From the NCBI GenBank assembly GCA_049509515.1, contig JBEKZV010000017.1:1-64000 (forward strand): 64,000 nucleotides of DNA. Reading direction: 5' to 3'. Positions 56,201 to 64,000 of this stretch are shown piece by piece. Numbering within the stretch: position 1 is the first letter of the stretch; each line of letters opens with the position of its first letter. The notes under the pieces are model-generated. The model did not search any database. It was not told the DNA's origin and saw only the letters and a list, made by a program, of their open reading frames with translations. This stretch comes from JBEKCP01 sp049509515 (lineage in GTDB: Bacteria > Planctomycetota > Planctomycetia > Pirellulales > Thermoguttaceae). A program made the translations under genes and the position numbers.

Positions 56201-56425
56201 TCAGTTGCTCAGGGCCGTGGCGTCGGCCCAGGCATCACGCAGATCGTCGCGCAGCTCCTTCCAGGTGCCATCGACGGGACCAACAACGGGGATCGTCACG
56301 GCGCGCAGTACATACCGCTCGCCCCAGCATTTCGCGCAGATTGGCTGGTTATCGTGGCTTCGCTTCCAGCCGCGTGGCAGTCGGGTTGGGTGCGTGCCTG
56401 TTGCTGAGCAGTATGTGCATTGCAT
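56201..56425 (-). pseudogene. N-terminal piece of the split TnpB/Cas12-like gene, with zinc-finger motif
   Basis: This stretch of about 74 codons starts at ATG 56425, preceded by a GGAAGGGG element about 11 nt away. It has a CTYC...CAKC zinc-finger motif around HPTRLPRGWKRS, then WGERYVLRAVTIPVVGP and a helix WKELRDDLRDAWADATALSN. It stops at TGA 56201-56203, then continues in the same frame as LMTEYYVRDVRRNG in the downstream product. A helix running ATALSN-W-LMTEYY is natural, so TGG to TGA is the probable lesion. Without it the protein would be about 412 residues. The zinc finger and helix alone are unlikely to function. Confidence 0.5.
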
Positions 56426-57763
56426 CGTTTCCAGCCCCTTCCGCGCGAAACTGCACAAAATGGCACGTGTGGCATCGCGCTGCGTTTCGAGGGGGGGCAG
56501 TTGGTGCTCTGATACCTGGCGGGTCATCTGGCGCCCATCAGGCGGGGAACCTCATTCCCCACGCTTCAAGTGCAATGGTGCGCCTATTCATGTTCACGAT
56601 ACGTCGTTCTCCTTCCTGGCCCGTCTCAATACACGGCAACGCGGCTTTCACGTTTTGTCCCGCCTCCTCTTTTGTACCTCTGGATCGGCTGTCCGTCGAG
56701 GCCGTCAACCTCGCTACCCGTTTCAAGGACTCCACGAGCGCTGGTCGTGCTACCTCCGAGGTGCACGGCATACCCACTTGTAGTGGAATGCCAAGTCCTG
56801 CCACTCGTTCGCGGACGGTTCGATCCGGACAGCCTGCGAGATCGGTAGTTGCAGTAGCCAATTGCTTGCCGCCAGTCCTTCGTCCGACCGGCCCCCCTGC
56901 AGCGTGGATTTTGAGGGACTGTGCGGCAACTCGTCGGCATTGTGCTCCTGGGTGATTAAATAGGAAAGGACTGTCGTTCTGTGGTGCATCGCCCGTCTGC
57001 ATAGGCGGGATGTCTGATTTCGTTGAGGCGAGAGAGGTGCTGGGGCCGGGGGTGGTCATGTTACGGCCTCGCAAGACCTGTGAAAGTCGCATCAAGCGGT
57101 CAGTTGCGATTGCCCCCCCCAAGCGGACGGATTTTCCAGTTTTCTTGGGGGAGCCACGTCCGGCGCTTGACAGCGTGAAAGCCTTGCAGGAAAGTAGATG
57201 TTTATCCTCAGAGTTGGGATTGAACGTTCCAGCGGCGACTTACCCCCCACCCTGACGGACGCGAGGCGAAACCGTCAACCGTGAGCAACTTTCGTGGAGT
57301 CGCATGAGCGTCGGCTCCAGCCCGTGTCGGGAGACCATGCCTTAGGGTAACTGTCCCGACCATTGGGCGTTTCGGCAGGAAGCCCGCGGGTGCCACCCTG
57401 TGGCAGACAACCGATCGCTGTTCGTATTCGGTGCGGCGCGTCTTTCAAGGCAGCGGCGCAATCCAGGAGAACGGAGTGCGCGCGTCTGACGTGTCTGGGC
57501 AATCCTCGCATGAGAGGCAATCCCAGAAAACCTTGTTGGCAATGTCGCGAGACCGTGGCTGTATGGTCAGCCATTGTGCCTAGGGGGTACGTTGATGGAG
57601 TGTGTGATCTATCGGCTAGACAGATCCCCTGACAAAGCAGGACACTGGCGAAGCTGACAAAGAACGAGATGTTGGACGGACAGACCTCCCGTCACGAGCC
57701 ATTCGCACCCAAGACCCCGACAGGACTCAACGGCAATCACTAACCACTGACCGCCAACTTCTG
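56426..57763. other. 1.3-kb region without a confidently supported gene
   Basis: Between the split TnpB/Cas12-like gene and the O-antigen ligase several frames are open. The most protein-like is a minus-strand piece at 56750-56989 (ASNWLLQLPISQAVRIEPS, then FHYKWVCRAPRR), which could be the end of a decayed gene upstream of the TnpB/Cas12-like one. I do not see repeats matching the 36-bp CRISPR-like unit here. Composition near 57000-57700 is less GC-rich than the coding flanks. Confidence 0.4.
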
Positions 57764-59236
57764 GTGCCTTATTTCTTTTTCTTGCTCGTCACGGCCACGC
57801 TCTTCATCCGCCCGGGCGAGATCGTGCCCGATTTTCGCGGCTGGCCGATCTACGAGTGCCTGATCCTCGCCTGCCTGGCCGTGTCGCTCCCCGGCGTCTT
57901 GAAGCAGCTATCCGCCCGGTCGCTTTCCGAGAACCCCATCACCGCCTGCGTGGTCGGCCTGTTGGCGGCAGTCGTGCTCTCCCACCTCGTACACTTCCGG
58001 ACATGGGAGGCGCGGGAGTTGGGCAAGGAGTTCCTGAAGATCGTCATCTACTACCTGCTCTTGGTGGCGGCCGTCGATTCGGAAGCGCGGCTTAAGGGCT
58101 TCCTCCGCTGGCTCCTGGCCCTGGTGGCCCTGGCCGCGGTGCTCGCCCTGCTGTCCGCGCATCACGTCATCCAATTGCCCGGCGTCGAGTTCTTGGCGCA
58201 GCGGGACGTCGACAAGGCCACCGGCCAGGAGATCACCATCCCGCGTCTAATGAGTACCGGCATCTTCGCCGACCCCAACGATCTGGCCATGATCCTCGTG
58301 GCGGGCGTGGTGATTGCCCTCTGGTCCGCCGCCGATCCGGCCGCCGGCATCCTGCGGTTCCTGGGGCTGCCTTTGGTGGGTCTGTTCGGCTATGCGATCT
58401 ACGCCACGCAATCCCGCGGGGGTCTCTTGGCCTTGATGGGGGCCCTCCTGGCCCTCTGCCACGCCCGTTGGGGCTGGAAGCGCGCGGCCCTGATCGCCGC
58501 GGTCGCCCTGCCTCTGCTCCTGGTGGTCTTCAAGGGCCGCATCACCAATTTCGACGCGGGTATGGGCGAAGGCACCGGGCGGTCCCGTGTCGAACTCTGG
58601 TCCGAGGGCTTGCAGGCATTCAAGCAGCAGCCGCTCTTCGGCATCGGTGCTGGCAACTACGCCGAGGAGGCCGGGCAGGTGGCGCACAATTCCTTCGTCC
58701 ATGCCTTCACCGAATTGGGGTTTTTCGGCGGCGCGCTCTTCCTGGGCACCTTCGTGGCCGCGCTTGTCATGCTCTACCGCCTCCGACAACTCCCCTCTCC
58801 CTCCGGGAGAGGAGCCGGGGGTGAGGGTGTCTTGTCTCCCCTCGCCCATTCCGGGAGAGGCACCCGCGAGCGGGTACCCGGGGGTGAGGGCCCGCCGGCC
58901 GGGCATCAAGTCCTCCCCTCTCCCTCCGGGCGAGGGGCCGGGGGTGAGGGCGTGGGTGCGGGTGAGGCCCTGCTCCCGCCCGGGCTTCGCCGCCTCCTCC
59001 CCTACCTCACGGCCATGCTCGCGGGCTTTGCCGTTTCGATGTTTTCCCTTTCGCGGAATTACGTGGCCACGCCCTATTTGGCGCTGGGCCTGGCGACCGC
59101 CTACGTGCAAATCGCCGGCGGCCAAACGCAGCCCCTCCCCCTGCGGTTCGATTCCCGGTTCCTCAAGCGGCTGGCCGTCGCCGGCGTCGCCTTCCTCGCG
59201 TTCATCTACGTTTTCATCCGCGTCTCGGCACGATGA
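57764..59236 (+). CDS. O-antigen ligase / Wzy-type polymerase with in-frame repeat insertion
   Basis: This 490-residue polytopic inner-membrane protein has about 10-12 hydrophobic segments. The Wzy_C region includes FGYAIYATQSRGGLLALM and GIGAGNYAEEAGQVAHNSFV, typical of O-antigen ligases/polymerases that join or polymerise lipid-linked glycans in the periplasm. Residues about 343-396 (SPSGRGAGGEGV twice, RGTRERVPGGEG once) are not membrane sequence: they are encoded by three copies of a dispersed repeat inserted in frame between two membrane segments. The start is a GTG with a weak ribosome binding site. It begins the surface-polysaccharide cluster. Confidence 0.8.
   Translation: MPYFFFLLVTATLFIRPGEIVPDFRGWPIYECLILACLAVSLPGVLKQLSARSLSENPITACVVGLLAAVVLSHLVHFRTWEARELGKEFLKIVIYYLLLVAAVDSEARLKGFLRWLLALVALAAVLALLSAHHVIQLPGVEFLAQRDVDKATGQEITIPRLMSTGIFADPNDLAMILVAGVVIALWSAADPAAGILRFLGLPLVGLFGYAIYATQSRGGLLALMGALLALCHARWGWKRAALIAAVALPLLLVVFKGRITNFDAGMGEGTGRSRVELWSEGLQAFKQQPLFGIGAGNYAEEAGQVAHNSFVHAFTELGFFGGALFLGTFVAALVMLYRLRQLPSPSGRGAGGEGVLSPLAHSGRGTRERVPGGEGPPAGHQVLPSPSGRGAGGEGVGAGEALLPPGLRRLLPYLTAMLAGFAVSMFSLSRNYVATPYLALGLATAYVQIAGGQTQPLPLRFDSRFLKRLAVAGVAFLAFIYVFIRVSAR
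58792..58950. repeat. Three in-frame copies of the CCCTCTCC...GGGTGAGGG repeat
   Basis: Copies lie at about 58792-58830, 58839-58892 and 58912-58950, each of the form CCCCTCTCCCTCCGGGAGAG, then GCCGGGGGTGAGGG; the middle copy has an extra CACCCGCGAGCGGGTACCC. Each could form a hairpin around CTCCGGGAG. They add 53 codons to the O-antigen ligase gene without a frameshift. Confidence 0.88.
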
Positions 59237-59315
59237 TCACAGCTTTGCACCCCCAATCGCTCGTCACTCGTCACCAGTCACTTAGGACCGGCGAGTCAAT
59301 GACTGTCGTGTTCTC

Positions 59316-59341
59316 CAATGTAGTCCGCACACGCCGTGTGC
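59316..59341. repeat. Half copy of the GCACACG/CGTGTGC repeat
   Basis: AATGTAGTCC followed by GCACACGCCGTGTGC (59327-59341) matches the left half of the elements at 21122 and 32129; the right half is replaced by GGCACACCGAACATGC and GGTGCCCGGTGCC. It sits between the ligase and permease genes. Confidence 0.8.
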
Positions 59342-59417
59342 GGAAAGACGGCACACCGAACATGCGAGCATGGTGCCCGGTGCCGCCTGCTTTTCTTGAC
59401 TCGCCGGTCCTTATCCC

Positions 59418-60590
59418 ATGAGCGCTCCAGCCGACACCCTTCCGCAAGGTGAGTTGCCCCTCGCCGGGCAGCCCGCCGCTGCCGCCTCACCCTCCGCGCC
59501 GGCGGACCCGCCGCTGACGCTCATCACGCCGCCGCGCGGCTGGCAGTTGCTCAACGTCCGCGAGCTGTGGCAGTATCGCGAGCTCTTGATGTTCCTCACC
59601 TGGCGCGACGTCATGGTCCGCTACAAGCAGACCGTCCTCGGCGCGGCCTGGGCCATCCTCCAGCCCGCCATGATGATGGTCGTCTTCACCGTCTTCTTGG
59701 GCCAAATGGCCCACGTGGACTCCGGCGACTTTCCCTACCCGGTCTTCGTCTATGCGGGCCTGCTGCCCTGGACCTTCTTCGCCACGGCCATTGCCAACGC
59801 CGGAAACAGCGTGGTCGGCTCCTCCCAGATGGTCTCGAAGATCTATTTCCCCCGCCTCCTGATCCCGCTGGCGGCCGTAGCCGCCGCGGTCGTCGATTTC
59901 TTTATCGCCTTCCTGCTCCTGGCGGCGCTCATGCTCTACTACGGCATCCGGCCGGGCTGGGGGATGCTGCTTGTCCCCCTGGTGCTGGCCCTGGCCGTTC
60001 TTGCGGCCACCGGCGTGGGCGCCCTGCTGGCGGCCCTCAACGTGGCCTATCGCGACTTCAAGTACACGATCCCCTTCCTCGTGCAGATCTGGATGTTCGC
60101 CACGCCCACCGTCTACATGAACGTCGAGCCCCACGACCCGCCCGCCGCCGAGACGCAGGCCCAGGCTGGGCAGGCAGGGGGCGGGGAGCGGGCGGGGCAC
60201 CCGCGGAGCGGGTCGGGGAGCGAGGAGCAGGGGGCAACTTCTTCACTGACACCTGACACCTCTCACCTGACACCTGGCCCGTCAGGCGGAGAGGGCAGTA
60301 GCCAGCAAAATCTCCCCTCTACCTCCGGGAGAGGCACCCGCGAGCGGGTACCCGGGGGTGAGGGCGCCGGCCGCCCCGTGGCCCGCACCGCAGTGGCCCG
60401 CGGCTGGGTCAAGGCCGTGTTGCGCCTGAACCCGATGACCGGCCTGATCGGTTTCTTCCGCGCGGCCGTGCTGGGCGGCCCGCTGCCCTGGGCCCGGCTG
60501 GGCACTTCGGTGGCCATCATATTGGCCGTCTTTGTCGCCGGACTGACGTACTTCCGCCGCGTCGAGAGCAGCTTTGCAGATATAATATGA
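59418..60590 (+). CDS. ABC-2 polysaccharide export permease (Wzm/TagG-like) with in-frame repeat insertion
   Basis: The 390-residue inner-membrane permease has an N-terminal amphipathic segment (LWQYRELLMFLTWRDVMVRY), then about six membrane segments with family blocks LGAAWAILQPAMMMVVFTVF, QMVSKIYFPRLLIPL and WMFATPTVYM. In relatives the last block is followed within 20-30 residues by LNPMTGLIGFFRAAVLG. Here about 75 extra residues (245-322, with SLTPDTSHLTPGPSG and TSGRGTRERVPGGEG) intervene, encoded by dispersed repeats. It pairs with the ATPase at 60817 to export an undecaprenyl-linked polysaccharide. Confidence 0.88.
   Translation: MSAPADTLPQGELPLAGQPAAAASPSAPADPPLTLITPPRGWQLLNVRELWQYRELLMFLTWRDVMVRYKQTVLGAAWAILQPAMMMVVFTVFLGQMAHVDSGDFPYPVFVYAGLLPWTFFATAIANAGNSVVGSSQMVSKIYFPRLLIPLAAVAAAVVDFFIAFLLLAALMLYYGIRPGWGMLLVPLVLALAVLAATGVGALLAALNVAYRDFKYTIPFLVQIWMFATPTVYMNVEPHDPPAAETQAQAGQAGGGERAGHPRSGSGSEEQGATSSLTPDTSHLTPGPSGGEGSSQQNLPSTSGRGTRERVPGGEGAGRPVARTAVARGWVKAVLRLNPMTGLIGFFRAAVLGGPLPWARLGTSVAIILAVFVAGLTYFRRVESSFADII
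60248..60365. repeat. TGACACC and CTCTACCTCCGGGAGAG repeats inside the permease gene
   Basis: A short tandem array (TGACACCTGACACCTCTCAC and onward) at about 60248-60278 is followed by a further copy of the CCTCCGGGAGAGGCACCCGC...GGGTGAGGG unit at 60317-60365. The same CACCTGACACC words recur downstream of the gene at 60784-60816. Together they encode the inserted loop of the permease. Confidence 0.85.
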
Positions 60591-60592
60591 AT

Positions 60593-60816
60593 AGTGGCGA
60601 GTGGCGAGTGGCGGGTGGCGAGTGGTTAGTGGCGGGTGGCGGGTGGCGGGTGGCGAGTGGTTAGTGGCGGGTGGCGAGCGGCGAGCGGGAACAACCCTTC
60701 ATCCTTTGCTTCCCTGACAACTGACAACCGACAACTGACGACTGCTCCCCGCTCCCCGCTCCCCGCTCCCTGCTCCCTGCTCCCTGACACCTGACACCTC
60801 TCACCTGACACCTGAC
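60593..60816. repeat. Low-complexity repeat arrays between permease and ATPase genes
   Basis: The 226-bp intergenic gap is almost wholly simple repeat: GTGGCGAGTGGCGGGTGGCG-type units from 60594 to 60690, a middle part with CAACTGACAACCGACAACTG, then CTCCCCGCTCCCCGCTCCCC units from 60742 and TGACACCTGACACC units up to 60816, right up to the ATG of the ATPase. No ribosome binding site of usual type is visible before that start. Confidence 0.9.
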
Positions 60817-62079
60817 ATGCCCGTCATCCGCATCGAAAACCTGTCGAAGAGCTACCGCATCCGGCACGGCGCGGCCCGCGACAAGTACCGCACGCTCCGC
60901 GAGTCGCTCACCGCGGCCGCGGCCTGGCCGCTCCGCAGACTGCAAGGGAAGGCCGGCGGCAGCGTCGAGGAGTTCTGGGCCCTCAAGGACGTCAACCTGG
61001 AGGTCGAGCAGGGCGAGGTGGTCGGCATCATCGGCCGCAACGGGGCGGGCAAGTCCACGCTCTTGAAGATCCTCAGCCGCATCACCGCGCCCACCACCGG
61101 CCGCGTCGAGCTTCGCGGCCGGGTCGGCAGCCTCTTGGAAGTCGGCACCGGGTTCCACCCCGAGTTGACCGGGCGGGAGAATGTGTATCTCAACGGCTCG
61201 ATCCTCGGCATGAGCCGCCGCGAAATTCAGAAGAAGTTCGACGAGATCGTGGAGTTCTCGGGTGTCGAGAAGTTTCTCGATACGCCCGTCAAACGCTACA
61301 GCAGCGGGATGTATGTCCGTCTGGCCTTCGCCGTGGCCGCTCATCTAGATCCGGAGATTCTGATTATTGATGAGGTCCTGGCCGTGGGCGACGCGGAATT
61401 CCAGAAGAAGTGCCTTGGAAAGATGGGGGAGGTTGCGGCGGGCGGACGTACGGTCCTCTTTGTTAGCCACAACATGGCCGCGGTGCAGGCAATTTGCGCG
61501 CGAGGCATGCACCTCAGTCAGGGGGCAGTGATCGATTCGGGCCCGGTTTCTCATGTCTTGGGCCGGTACTTGAAGTCGTTGGACAGGGCAGCCGCGCACG
61601 CGTTTGACAATGACGCGCAGCGGACCGGCCTGGGGCACTTGAGATTGGTGAACATCGAACTGGGCACCTCTGACGGTTCGTCGAACGCGGTTGTCGCCTG
61701 TGGCGACCCAGTCCGGATTATGTTCCGACTGAATTCGAGGGCAAACGCGGCCAGGCTGGTCTTCGCTCTGTATGACCAGTTCGGCGCCGTCGTTTCGGAT
61801 TTCGACACGCGCGACCGTTGCGAGCTGGACGCGACAGGCGGCGAGGATGAGAACTGCATCACTTGCTTCATCGATGAACTAACCCTCGTCCCCGGGCGAT
61901 ATCGAATGAATGTGTTGATAGAAACGGTGGAAGGTGTGCAGGACCACGTGATTGGGGCGCTCTCCTTTGATGTGCAAGAGGGACGCTTGCGCGGGCGCCC
62001 CGTCCCACTTGGAACACGTGGGACGTCCTGCATTACTCACCGTTGGGCATTCGCGCGGCCGGAATTGAGTATGCATTAG
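60817..62079 (+). CDS. Polysaccharide export ATPase with C-terminal carbohydrate-binding domain (Wzt/TagH-like)
   Basis: This 420-residue protein energises the Wzm-like permease. The ATPase domain (about 1-245) has Walker A GRNGAGKSTLL near residue 72, signature YSSGMYVRLAFA and Walker B ILIIDEVLAVGD, with the H-loop VSHNMAAV. The segment GTGFHPELTGRENVYLNGSI is diagnostic of polysaccharide exporters. Residues about 265-400 form a Wzt_C-type beta-sandwich that recognises the non-reducing end of the exported chain. The start ATG directly follows simple repeats. Confidence 0.92.
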   Translation: MPVIRIENLSKSYRIRHGAARDKYRTLRESLTAAAAWPLRRLQGKAGGSVEEFWALKDVNLEVEQGEVVGIIGRNGAGKSTLLKILSRITAPTTGRVELRGRVGSLLEVGTGFHPELTGRENVYLNGSILGMSRREIQKKFDEIVEFSGVEKFLDTPVKRYSSGMYVRLAFAVAAHLDPEILIIDEVLAVGDAEFQKKCLGKMGEVAAGGRTVLFVSHNMAAVQAICARGMHLSQGAVIDSGPVSHVLGRYLKSLDRAAAHAFDNDAQRTGLGHLRLVNIELGTSDGSSNAVVACGDPVRIMFRLNSRANAARLVFALYDQFGAVVSDFDTRDRCELDATGGEDENCITCFIDELTLVPGRYRMNVLIETVEGVQDHVIGALSFDVQEGRLRGRPVPLGTRGTSCITHRWAFARPELSMH

Positions 62080-62114
62080 TTTTCGTGCGAGCGCAATTGA
62101 GTACGCATTAGTTT
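62063..62114. repeat. 32-bp period direct repeat across the ATPase stop codon
   Basis: AATTGAGTATGCATTAGTTT (62063-62082) and AATTGAGTACGCATTAGTTT (62095-62114) differ at one base. The first copy contains the last codons and TAG stop of the ATPase gene, so the second duplicates its end. It is a small recent tandem duplication. Confidence 0.85.
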
Positions 62115-62156
62115 CTCCTTCGGGCGCAGGCTGGCGCGGACAAGGGAAGGCACGAA

Positions 62157-62423
62157 ATGAGTGGGGAATCGACGAGGGACGTTGCGGGAAACGGTAACCG
62201 CAGGAAGACTGCGCGCGGCTGGATCGCGGTTTCGGCGGCGGTTTGCGCGCTGGGGCGGATCGCGCCGGCGCTAATAAGCCACGCATGGGCGGCTCCGGCC
62301 TATTTGCGCCTTTTCGTAGTTGGTATCGCTTCGGCCTCAATTTACCTGCCGGCGGTTGCACTCCTGGGATTCACCGGGAACGAACGTGCAACCTTGCGGA
62401 ACGCGCTTACTCACGGAACGTGA
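62157..62423 (+). CDS. Small membrane protein of unknown function
   Basis: The 88-residue product has two hydrophobic segments (WIAVSAAVCALGRIAPALI, about 22-41, and LRLFVVGIASASIYLPAVAL, about 50-70) and a polar tail. AAGGGAAGG precedes the ATG. Its position in a polysaccharide cluster and the last segment resemble the end of a flippase-type membrane protein, so it could be a surviving fragment of one. A genuine small protein is equally possible. Confidence 0.45.
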   Translation: MSGESTRDVAGNGNRRKTARGWIAVSAAVCALGRIAPALISHAWAAPAYLRLFVVGIASASIYLPAVALLGFTGNERATLRNALTHGT

Positions 62424-62488
62424 GGACTTGCTCATCTCTCATCTCTGAACTGGGTTACGGACATCCGCACGCAGCTAAGACGGACAGA

Positions 62489-64000
62489 ATGGAAAACGAA
62501 CCTAGCACTGCTCCGACAAACCCGATTGCCGCATTCGATTCAGTGCCTTTGTGCTGCCCCAGGTGCTTGGGCGCAATTAAAGGCTCAACAACGGCGATGA
62601 CGTGTGTCAAGTGCTCAAGTTCATTTGAGGTCAGGGACGGTATTCCGCTTCTGTGCTCCGATACGAGCTTTTACTACGGCGAAATCCCGCGGCCGAGCAT
62701 GCAACGATTCCTTGAAACGGCGAGGCAGAAAGGCTGGGGGGGTGCAGCGTTCGAGAGCTCGTCCGACTACTTCGCGTCTTATGCCACCTCCCACAGACGT
62801 GCGGCATTCAAGTTCCTATTACAACACTTTCAAAACGGGGTCGTGCTTGATTATGGTTGTGGCCCAGGCGCGGTTACATGTGGAGTCGCGGATAACTTCC
62901 ATCGAGTTTTGGCAACCGATCTCACGTTCGAGCGGGCCGAATTAACATCGATTCGTGCCCGGCAAGCGGGCAACGGTAATGTCTACGTATTTTGCTCAGG
63001 CGATCTCCAGCATATCCCGCTTCAAGATCGTTGCGTTGACGTTGTCATCCTCGACGGAGTGCTGGAGTGGATTCCCGAGTCTCGCGCAGGTGATCCGCGT
63101 GAGGCTCAAATCGAGTTCTTGCGGGAAATCCGCCGGATTCTTAAGCCTGCGGGGGTTCTGTTTATTGGCATTGAAAACCGTATGGGTTACGGCTACCTGC
63201 GCGGCCGACCCGAGGATCACACAGGCTTGCGGTTCGGGGCCTTGCTGCCGCGCTGGATAGCGAACCTCTATTCTCAGGTTGTGCGAGGGCGTCCATACCG
63301 GACCTACACATACACTCGCCGCGGCTACACATCACTGTTGCGAGCGGCAGGCTTCGGTCCACATGTATTCTTTGGAATGAGTCCGGATTACCGGGAGGCG
63401 GTTCACGTCCTTGATCTGAATGAACCGTGCATGATTCGTCACTTTCTGAGTAATGCTCGCGGGGCGAAGCGAATAAGGAACCGCTTGCTGCGTTGGTTGT
63501 TACCTTGGGTAATCGACTCCTACGGTATCGTCGCATCTGCCGGTAACCAGGCGCCTGAACCATTCGTATGTCGGTTACTCGAAAACATTTCCCGGGCGCA
63601 CCTGGCGGGCTCCGAGCTGAAAATGGAAGGATACACCACCGGCGAGCATGTGCCCACGATACACGTGCGCGCACGCGCGCAATCGTCTGAGTGGATTGTG
63701 CAATTGCCAATGACGCGCGCCGTCGGCGAACGTATCCGCATCGCGGTTCGCAACATCGAGGCGGTACGCCAGCGCGCATGGCTGAGCCCTAGAGTTCTCC
63801 CGCACTTTCTAACGGTTGACGAATACCAGGGGCAGTTCTTCGCAGTTCAAAGACGTCTGCCTGGCAAGCCTTTGAGCGGTTTGTCGAATAAGATTCGCGG
63901 GACTGCCATCAAGAACGCTTTGGACGTAAGCATCGCACTAGCGCGAGCAAGCAGATGTCGAGACTCAGACTGGAGCAGTATCATTCGTCGCTTCGGTCGA
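62489..64000 (+). CDS. Zinc-ribbon SAM-methyltransferase with C-terminal extension (runs off the window)
   Basis: From ATG 62489 the frame stays open to the right edge (504 codons seen, no stop). Residues 22-42 form a Trm112-like zinc ribbon (CCPRC...CVKC). A class I methyltransferase follows: motif I VVLDYGCGPGAVT near 118-130, an acidic LATDLTFERAEL, and motif IV VDVVILDGVLEWIPE, then REIRRILKPAGVLFIGIEN. The part after about residue 330 is a second domain whose EYQGQFFAVQRRLPGKPLSG has the flavour of an aminoglycoside-phosphotransferase or kinase-like fold. Such fusions occur in glycan-modifying clusters. The gene probably modifies a sugar of the exported polysaccharide. The C-terminal end is outside the window. 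Confidence 0.75.
   Translation, partial: MENEPSTAPTNPIAAFDSVPLCCPRCLGAIKGSTTAMTCVKCSSSFEVRDGIPLLCSDTSFYYGEIPRPSMQRFLETARQKGWGGAAFESSSDYFASYATSHRRAAFKFLLQHFQNGVVLDYGCGPGAVTCGVADNFHRVLATDLTFERAELTSIRARQAGNGNVYVFCSGDLQHIPLQDRCVDVVILDGVLEWIPESRAGDPREAQIEFLREIRRILKPAGVLFIGIENRMGYGYLRGRPEDHTGLRFGALLPRWIANLYSQVVRGRPYRTYTYTRRGYTSLLRAAGFGPHVFFGMSPDYREAVHVLDLNEPCMIRHFLSNARGAKRIRNRLLRWLLPWVIDSYGIVASAGNQAPEPFVCRLLENISRAHLAGSELKMEGYTTGEHVPTIHVRARAQSSEWIVQLPMTRAVGERIRIAVRNIEAVRQRAWLSPRVLPHFLTVDEYQGQFFAVQRRLPGKPLSGLSNKIRGTAIKNALDVSIALARASRCRDSDWSSIIRRFGR

Noticed and set aside
56538..57122. A 194-codon minus-strand frame upstream of the TnpB/Cas12-like gene
   Set aside because: No recognisable domain and two other overlapping frames are equally open. 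I could not support it as a gene, although a decayed gene remains possible.
54168..57763. A complete CRISPR-Cas locus with adaptation genes
   Set aside because: I looked for Cas1, Cas2, Cas4 or further 36-bp repeats in this stretch and found none, so only a two-repeat candidate is reported.

Overview
The window looks like a chromosome segment of a Planctomycetota bacterium. It has high GC. One giant secreted protein carries the planctomycete LEPR-XLL type export motif. Other typical traits are a Tat-exported Gfo/Idh/MocA oxidoreductase and FG-GAP protein, many secreted glycoside hydrolases, a sulfatase remnant and several families of dispersed palindromic repeats. I would not assign a rank below phylum from sequence reading alone. 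No rRNA or tRNA gene was recognised.

Layout. 0.2-6.4 kb: a small membrane protein, a neutral-ceramidase-like hydrolase, a zinc-ribbon membrane protein, a sigma-70 factor and signal peptidase I. 6.4-21 kb: a secreted carbohydrate-degradation block (GH20 hexosaminidase, two GH78 alpha-L-rhamnosidases, a GH42-like protein, a GH172/DUF2961 protein, a Gfo/Idh/MocA oxidoreductase), punctuated by intergenic inverted repeats. 21-28 kb: a RHH/PIN toxin-antitoxin pair and a 1870-residue GDSL-esterase/NHL/MBG surface protein. 28-36 kb: a secreted gluzincin-like protein, then a TetR regulator divergent from an exporter operon organised like E. coli ybhG-ybhF-ybhS-ybhR. That operon has a clear sigma-70 promoter between two copies of an 18-bp operator-like repeat, and a methyltransferase gene inside it. 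36-49 kb: a shortened PQQ-propeller protein, a broken Phd/PIN pair, an AT-richer putative defence-type protein, a XylR-type regulator with EttA, an FG-GAP protein, a putative TIM-barrel glycosidase, and an IS66-like transposase remnant fused in frame to a sulfatase remnant.

49-54 kb: a lipoprotein, a TIR-TM-DUF4384 protein and a TPR-CHAT protease-like protein form a candidate signalling or defence module. 55-56.5 kb: a compact TnpB/Cas12-like protein is split by one in-frame TGA where a Trp codon is expected, and two 36-bp repeats separated by 41 bp lie just downstream, a possible miniature or relic type V CRISPR locus. This is the most unusual part of the window. 57.7-64 kb: a surface-polysaccharide cluster (O-antigen ligase, Wzm-like permease, Wzt-like ATPase, a small membrane protein and a zinc-ribbon methyltransferase that runs off the right edge).

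A theme across the window is dispersed palindromic repeats lying inside open reading frames without breaking them: in the exporter ATPase linker, the GDSL protein tail, the O-antigen ligase and the polysaccharide permease.
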